From Achromobacter insolitus (lineage in GTDB: Bacteria > Pseudomonadota > Gammaproteobacteria > Burkholderiales > Burkholderiaceae_B), in the NCBI RefSeq assembly GCF_002209555.1, contig NZ_NJIF01000002.1, positions 1,021,474 through 1,085,473 of the forward strand: a DNA stretch of 64,000 nucleotides. The letters are read 5' to 3'. How positions within the stretch are numbered: the first letter of the stretch is position 1; each line of letters opens with the position of its first letter. The notes beneath the pieces are model-generated. The model was given only the letters and a program-made list of their open reading frames with translations. It ran no database searches and was not told the origin of the DNA. The position numbers and the translations under genes were made by a program. Shown piece by piece: positions 54,651 through 61,000 of this stretch.

Positions 54651-56043
54651 GTTTAGCCGCTTCTTCAAGAAAAAATCCCCTCCGCCCGCCGCGCCGGCCC
54701 AGCCCGCGCCGCCGCCGGAGGCTGCAGACGCCGTAACCGCGCCTGCCGAGCCCGCCGCCGCGCCGGCCATACCCGCGCCGCCGGCGCCGGTTGCCACCGA
54801 ACCGCGCCGCGAACCCAGCATAGAACCTGCTGCCGTGGTCCCGCCCGCGGCCGCGCCGGTTGTCGCCCCGCCGGCGGCGCCTGCCGCCGCGCCCGCTTCA
54901 GCCCAGGCAGCGCCTGCAATCGCAGCGCCTGCAACGTCAGCGCCGTCATTCGCGCCGCCACCGCCGCCCGCTCCCATTGCAGTTCCTGCGCCCAGTGCGC
55001 CGGCCGCCGTGGCGCCGGTGCCTGCACCGGCGACTGCCCCGGCACCGGCTTTGGCGCCGAATCCCGCGCCGGCAGCGCCTTCGGCGGTTGCCCCCGCGCC
55101 CATTGTCGAAGCCGCCGCGGAAGCGCCCAAGAAGGCATCGTGGCTGTCCCGCCTGAAACAGGGGCTGTCGCGCACAGGTCAGAGCATTGGCGGTATTTTC
55201 GTCGGCGTGAAGGTCGACGAGAACCTGTTCGAGGAACTCGAGTCGGCGCTCATTATGGCCGATGCGGGCCTGGAGGCTACCGAAAAGCTCTTGACCGCGC
55301 TGCGCGCCCGCGTGAAAAAAGAGCGCATCGAGGACCCGGCCAAGGTGAAGGCGGCGCTGCGCCAGTTGCTGGCCGACCACCTGCGTCCGCTGGAGCGCGC
55401 ATTCGATTTGAAGCGCACGCAGCCGCTGGTCGTCATGATCGCCGGCGTCAACGGCGCGGGCAAGACCACGTCGATCGGCAAGCTGGCCCATACCTTTCAG
55501 CGCCAGGGCGCCAGCGTGCTGTTGGCTGCGGGCGATACTTTCCGCGCAGCGGCGCGCGAGCAGCTTATCGAATGGGGCAGCCGCAACAACGTGACGGTGA
55601 TCTCGCAGGACGGCGGCGATCCCGCAGCCGTAGCGTTCGATGCCGTCAATGCCGGCCGCGCGCGCGGCATGGGCGTGGTGATGGTCGACACTGCCGGCCG
55701 CCTGCCCACCCAACTGCACCTGATGGAAGAACTCAAGAAGATCCGCCGCGTCATCGGCAAGGCGGATGCCGCGGCGCCGCACGAGGTGCTGCTGGTGGTG
55801 GACGGCAATACCGGCCAGAACGCCTTGGCGCAGATCCGCGCCTTTGACGCCGCAATCAATCTGACGGGCCTGGTCGTGACCAAGCTGGACGGCACCGCCA
55901 AGGGGGGCACGCTGGCTGCCGTGGCCGCGGGCAGCCAGGGCGTGCGTCCGATTCCGGTGTACTGGATCGGCGTGGGCGAAAGCCTGGAAGACCTGCAGCC
56001 CTTTGTGGCTGACGAATTCGCCGGGGCCTTGCTGGCGGATTGA
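54649..56043 (+). CDS. ftsY: Signal recognition particle receptor FtsY
   Basis: FtsY docks ribosome-nascent chain complexes carried by SRP to the membrane. It has 464 residues. A basic N-terminus (MFSRFFKKK) and about 150 residues of Ala/Pro-rich linker replace the usual acidic A domain. The NG domain follows from about residue 165 with GVNGAGKTTSIGKLA, DTAGRLPT and TKLDGTAKGG. ATG 54649 is chosen over an earlier frame start at 54526 that reads antisense through rsmD. A bidirectional terminator follows. Confidence 0.95.
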   Translation: MFSRFFKKKSPPPAAPAQPAPPPEAADAVTAPAEPAAAPAIPAPPAPVATEPRREPSIEPAAVVPPAAAPVVAPPAAPAAAPASAQAAPAIAAPATSAPSFAPPPPPAPIAVPAPSAPAAVAPVPAPATAPAPALAPNPAPAAPSAVAPAPIVEAAAEAPKKASWLSRLKQGLSRTGQSIGGIFVGVKVDENLFEELESALIMADAGLEATEKLLTALRARVKKERIEDPAKVKAALRQLLADHLRPLERAFDLKRTQPLVVMIAGVNGAGKTTSIGKLAHTFQRQGASVLLAAGDTFRAAAREQLIEWGSRNNVTVISQDGGDPAAVAFDAVNAGRARGMGVVMVDTAGRLPTQLHLMEELKKIRRVIGKADAAAPHEVLLVVDGNTGQNALAQIRAFDAAINLTGLVVTKLDGTAKGGTLAAVAAGSQGVRPIPVYWIGVGESLEDLQPFVADEFAGALLAD

Positions 56044-56085
56044 TGTCCATGAGTCCGGCGCGCTTGCGCCGGGTGGAGCAAAAGC

Positions 56086-56112
56086 AAAGGGACGGCGCCA
56101 GCCGTCCCTTTT
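56086..56112. terminator. Bidirectional terminator between ftsY and the CYTH-CHAD gene
   Basis: AAAGGGACGGC and its complement form an 11-bp stem with a 4-nt loop, with T and A runs at the two sides, suited to both convergent genes. Confidence 0.85.
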
Positions 56113-56127
56113 GTATTCAAGCCTGCC

Positions 56128-57786
56128 TTACTTCCAGAAAGGTTTGCTTGCCGCCAGGTCGTCGAATGCCTGCTGCGCGTCGTCCGCCAGTTCCTGCAGG
56201 CGGGCGCTGATCCAGCCCAAGGCGAACCAGGCTTGCGGGTGGGTGGCGGTACACGACTCGTAGTAGTCCTTGGCCACTGCAAGATCGTTGATTTCGCCCA
56301 GCACGTCCTGCACTCGCGACAACAATTTGCGATAGCCGCGCAGCTTGCCCGCGGGCAGCAGCGATTCGGCGAACGCCAGGCTGTATCGCAGGCGCTTGCC
56401 ACGTTTGCGCAATTCATGGCGCGTAGGGATGTCCAGCGTTGCGAACTGCGTGCCTTGGTCGGCGACCTTGCTGTGCCAGCGGTGCAGGCGCCGCGCCAGT
56501 TGTTTGTGCAGGCGCTGCGGATCGGGTTCGGGCGCCAGCATGGGAATGATGGTGGGCCTGACGCTAGGGCCGGCCACGCCGCCTTCCAACCGGATGGCAG
56601 GTTCGGGCGCGGTGTCGCTGGGCGTGCCATTGGCGATGGCCTGGCCATCCGCGGCAGGCAGGGCCGGCGGCACGTCCAGGCTCCATTCCAGCAGGTCCAG
56701 CATCCAGGCCTGGAAGGCCTTGCCACCAGCGATGCTGCGCGCGTCCTGCTCCGGCGGTGGGGCTTCCATGGGAATGACCGGCATGCCGGCGCGCATGAGC
56801 GCGGGCGCCACTGTTTCGTTCAGCACGTCCTGGTCGCGGTTGGCGCCGAAAGCGGCGAAGTGCGTGCGCACGCCTTGGAGCAGGCCATCGGGGATAGGCG
56901 CTATCCAGCCATCGAACAGCTTCCAGGCCGAACGCAGGCGGCGTACGCCCACGCGCAGCTGATGCACGTGTTCGGAGTTGCCGGCGCGGTACACGCCTTC
57001 GGTATCGACTTCGGCCAGTACCGCCGCGTTGCGCGCGATCTGGTCCAGGCATTCCGCGGCAACGCGCGCCATGGCCTGGGGCGCGGTCATGTCTTCGCGC
57101 AGCTTGACCGACGCCGCGCCGCGCGGCGCCCAGAACTGCGCGATGGCTTGCGCGCGGCGGGCTTCGAGATCATCGCCGGGGATGGCGTCGGCATCGGCCA
57201 GGCGCTGCGCCAGTTGGGCCAGCGCGTCGCCGCGTTCGGATTTGCTGCGCGGATCGAGCACCAGGCTGTGGCGCTGCTGCCAGCCGCGAGCCGCCGCGAA
57301 GATGGCCGCCGGCCGCCCAGACACCAGTTCGAATTCCAGTTCAGAGATGGGTAGCTCCAGCGCGCCGGCGCGCAGGATGCCAGTGTCGTAGGCCAGCTCC
57401 ACCGTGCCGTAACGCGTGCGGACCTTGCGCAGCAGGCGCTGCACGTCGGTTTCATACCGCAGGCCCAATTCGCCCTTGATGGCGGCCAGCGCGGCCTCGA
57501 CCTCGGTGCCCGCATACACCGACAGATCCAGCACCGGACCCGGCCGCGGATGATTGAGTTCGATGCGCGTGATGGCGTTGATGCCTGGCATCTTCAGCGT
57601 CTGCACCCAGTCGCGGCCTTCCTGGCGCAGGCGGATGGCGATGCGCGCCCGCGCGAGTTCGCGTTCGGGCGTATCGAAATACATGGCGTGCAGGCGGATG
57701 CGCGTGGCTTCGCGTTGCTTGATCTCTCGCAGGACGGCCTGGCGGGAAGCCGCGGGCACGTGCAGTTTCAATTCCTGTTCCGACAT
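56128..57786 (-). CDS. CYTH and CHAD domain protein (inorganic triphosphatase-like)
   Basis: This 552-residue protein has an N-terminal CYTH tunnel-fold domain (residues 1-200) with the ExExK signature as EQELK at residues 3-7, and a C-terminal helical CHAD domain (about 230-545) rich in conserved histidines and arginines (HVHQLRVGVRRLRSAWK). CYTH domains hydrolyse inorganic triphosphate or act on organic phosphates, while CHAD domains bind polyphosphate. A role in polyphosphate metabolism is therefore likely. It is monocistronic. Confidence 0.88.
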   Translation of the reverse strand: MSEQELKLHVPAASRQAVLREIKQREATRIRLHAMYFDTPERELARARIAIRLRQEGRDWVQTLKMPGINAITRIELNHPRPGPVLDLSVYAGTEVEAALAAIKGELGLRYETDVQRLLRKVRTRYGTVELAYDTGILRAGALELPISELEFELVSGRPAAIFAAARGWQQRHSLVLDPRSKSERGDALAQLAQRLADADAIPGDDLEARRAQAIAQFWAPRGAASVKLREDMTAPQAMARVAAECLDQIARNAAVLAEVDTEGVYRAGNSEHVHQLRVGVRRLRSAWKLFDGWIAPIPDGLLQGVRTHFAAFGANRDQDVLNETVAPALMRAGMPVIPMEAPPPEQDARSIAGGKAFQAWMLDLLEWSLDVPPALPAADGQAIANGTPSDTAPEPAIRLEGGVAGPSVRPTIIPMLAPEPDPQRLHKQLARRLHRWHSKVADQGTQFATLDIPTRHELRKRGKRLRYSLAFAESLLPAGKLRGYRKLLSRVQDVLGEINDLAVAKDYYESCTATHPQAWFALGWISARLQELADDAQQAFDDLAASKPFWK

Positions 57787-58094
57787 GGCGGCAAGTGTCC
57801 AACGGCAAAAGCCGAGATCTTAATCAAACGGGGCGGGGATTTGATGACCGGTCATATTTAGTTCACACAGAGCATAGACGGCTTTGCGGTGCATCAACAA
57901 TCCGCCCGCCCCAGGCTCCAGCCAGGCTGGAAATTGCTCCAGCGCGGGCGCTCGAATTACCTAGTTTCAGTGATATGCAATGTTACGAATCGCTTTTCTA
58001 ATTGTAAGTTTCGCGCCGTCCCTCTCGTGCCTGCCGCCCGTCATAACCGGCGGCGACCGTTCCGCCGGCGCTTGTTACCGTCCAGAAGGCCGCA
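57787..58094. promoter_or_regulatory. Intergenic region upstream of the autotransporter
   Basis: This 308-bp interval has an AT-rich segment at 57955-58015 that most likely contains the autotransporter promoter, followed by a GC-rich leader with the imperfect hairpin around CCGGCGGCGACCGTTCCGCCGG (58049-58070). No gene is supported. No confident -35/-10 pair could be fixed. Confidence 0.35.
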
Positions 58095-61000
58095 ATGAAC
58101 CGCATCTATCGCATTGTCTTCAACCGCAGCGCAGGGCTGTGGCAGGTCGTGGGCGAACATGCCCGCGGGCATGGCAAGAGCCGGGGCCGCAGTCGGGCGC
58201 TGGGGGCGATGGTTGCGCTGGCCGCCGCCTGCGGTTCGTCGCCAGCCTGGGCGCAGGTGACGATCATCGCTTCGGGCGATGTCCTGCCTGATAATGCGGC
58301 GGGGTGGAACGCCGCCGTGGACCTTATGGTCGGCAACACCCGCTCCGGCGAAATCACCGTACTCAACGGAGGCCGCCTTTACAGCGCAGCGGGCGGGATC
58401 GGCACCGGGCCGGGCGGAATCGGCACGGCCACTGTGACGGGCTCGACGTCTTCCTGGTCGGTGTACAGGGACCTGTCCATCGGCGCCGGCGGCACCGGAA
58501 CGCTGAATCTCGTCGATGGCGGATCGCTGGTCGTCGTCGGCGGCGGGATCGTCTCGCTGGCCCCGGTCGCGGGCGGGACCGGCACGATCAACATCGGCGC
58601 GGCGCCTGGAGCCGCACCCGCCCTCGCGGGCACGCTGTCCGCGGACGAAATCCGTTTCGGGGCGGGCATGGGCACGCTCAATTTCAACACCAGTTCCTCG
58701 ACCACCTTCAGCACGCGCCTTGCCAGCAGCGGACCGGGCGCGGGCGCCATCAATCACTACGCCGGCACGACCTTCCTGACGGGCGATAGCGCCGGTTTCC
58801 AGGGCGTCGTGACAGCCCGTGGCGGGCAGTTGCGCATCCTCGACAAGCTGGGTTCTGCCGAGGCAAAAATCGACGGCGGCGCGGCGGCGGGCAATACGGC
58901 AGGGGTGCTTGTTGCCGGCGCCGACGCCGAATGGACCGTTTCGGACAACCTCTTCGTCGGCGGCACGGGCCAGGGATGGCTGACCATCCAGAACGGCGGC
59001 CTGGTTTCCAACCGCTTCGGCTCGGTCAATGCCGCGCAGAACGGCTCGGCGCAAGTGACCGTCTCCGCGTCCACCTGGAATAACACCTTGGCGCTGCTGG
59101 TTGGCGCGGACGGCGGCGGCGGCACGGTGTCCGTCCAGAACCAGGGGCAGTTGACCAGCGTCGATGGTTACGTGGGCCGCAACGCCGGTGGCGACGGATC
59201 CGTCACGGTGCGCGGGCCGGGATCGGCCTGGACCAATAGCGGCTTCCTGCGGGTGGGCGACATGGGCGGGCGCGGACTGCTCAGCATCCAGAATGGCGGC
59301 GTCGTTTCAAACACCGACAGCTACGTCGGCAGCATGGATGGCAGCGTCGGTAACGTGGAGGTCAGGGGAGGCGGGGCCGTCTGGAACAACCTGGGTTCGA
59401 TGACCTTGGGGTATGGGCTCGGCGTGAACTCCGGCAGCCTGACGGTCGCGGACGAGGGAGAGGTCAACGTCGGCGCGAGCGGAACCGGGGCCATCGTATT
59501 GGCGCCCAGCACTTTCCTGTTCTACCGCCCCTCCGGCACGATCAACATCGGTGGGCATGCCGGCCTGGCTGCGGCCGGCGCCGGCGTGATCAATGCTTCC
59601 GCTATCCAGTTCGGCGCGGGCGACGCCACCTTGAACTTCAACCACACCGACGCCGGCTACCGCTTTTCCGCCGCACTGGACAGCGGGACCAACAGCGGCT
59701 CCTCGCATCGCGTCAACCAGGTCGCCGGCACCACCTTGCTGTCCGGCGCCAGCAGCGGCTTCAAGGGCAGGACGACCGTATCCGGCGGCAAACTGGTGGT
59801 GCTGGGCTCGCTGGGCGGTTCGGCGGAAGTGACGGGCGGCACATTGCAATACGGCGACGGCGCGGTGGGCGTGGCCAGCAACCTGACCGGCGACCTGCGG
59901 GTTGCCGGCGCCAGCAGTACGTTGTCGGTGCAAGGCCCTGCGACGCTGGCAGTGGCGGGAAATATCGACTTGGCCGACGGCACCATTCTGGACGTGAAAG
60001 CCGGTACCGGCGGCCCGTCCCTGCGCGCCAACACCGTGACGCTGGGCGACGGCGTGACATTCAAGCTGAGCGGCATTGCCGACGAGAGCCAACTCGATGC
60101 CGTGCTCATTGATTCCACCAGTGGCATCACCGGCGATTTCGCTGCGGTGAGCGTGGGCGGATTCACGGGCCCCGTGGACTATCTCACGGTCAATACGCGC
60201 AAGTCGGCCGACGACTTGCAGTACCGAGCGGCCTACGCGCCAAGCTGGACAGCCAGTAACAACCTGGCCCACGGCACGTTCACGCTTGCCAATGCGCCGG
60301 ACCGGTTCCAACTTGGCGTGGCGCTTACGGACCAGGCAGCCAATATCGCAACGGGCTGGAACGGCAGGACGCTGACCAAGGCGGGTAACGGCACGCTGGT
60401 TCTGAGCGGCGCCAACACCTATAGCGGCGGCACCTTGATCACCGGTGGCATGCTGCAAGTCGATCGTAATGAAAACCTGGGCAACGCCACGGGCGCCGTG
60501 GTGTTCGACGGCGGCGGGCTGGCGGTCTCGAACTCATTCATAACCTCGCGCGCCATCACGTTGGCGCAGTCCGGCCGCGTCGACGTGGCGACCGGCCGCA
60601 CGCTGTTGCTGGCGGGAGGAGTGTCGGGCGGCGGCGACTTGATCAAGACAGGCGCGGGCACGCTGCACCTGACCAACGGGGGCAACACTTACAGCAATAC
60701 CCGGATCCAGTCGGGCATGCTGATCGGCAGCGCGACTTCCGTCCGGGGCAATGTCGAGAACCACGGTACGTTAGTGTTCCAGCAGTTGGCCGACGGAACC
60801 TTTGGCGGCTCACTCTTCGGAGACGGAGTGCTGGAGAAGACCGGTACGGGCACACTGGAGCTGACCGGCAACCATGCCTCGTACACGGGCCATACCAAGG
60901 TGTGGAACGGTAAGCTGGTGGTGATCGGCGCGCTCGGCGGCTCGGCTCAAGTGGCTGGCGGCGCATTGCAGTTCGGCAACGGGCTCGGGGGCGCGGCCAG

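Noticed and set aside
54651..55175. N-terminal extension of rsmD rich in Gly and Ala.
   Set aside because: It is the reverse of the ftsY Ala/Pro linker; rsmD begins with its conserved N-terminus at 54650.
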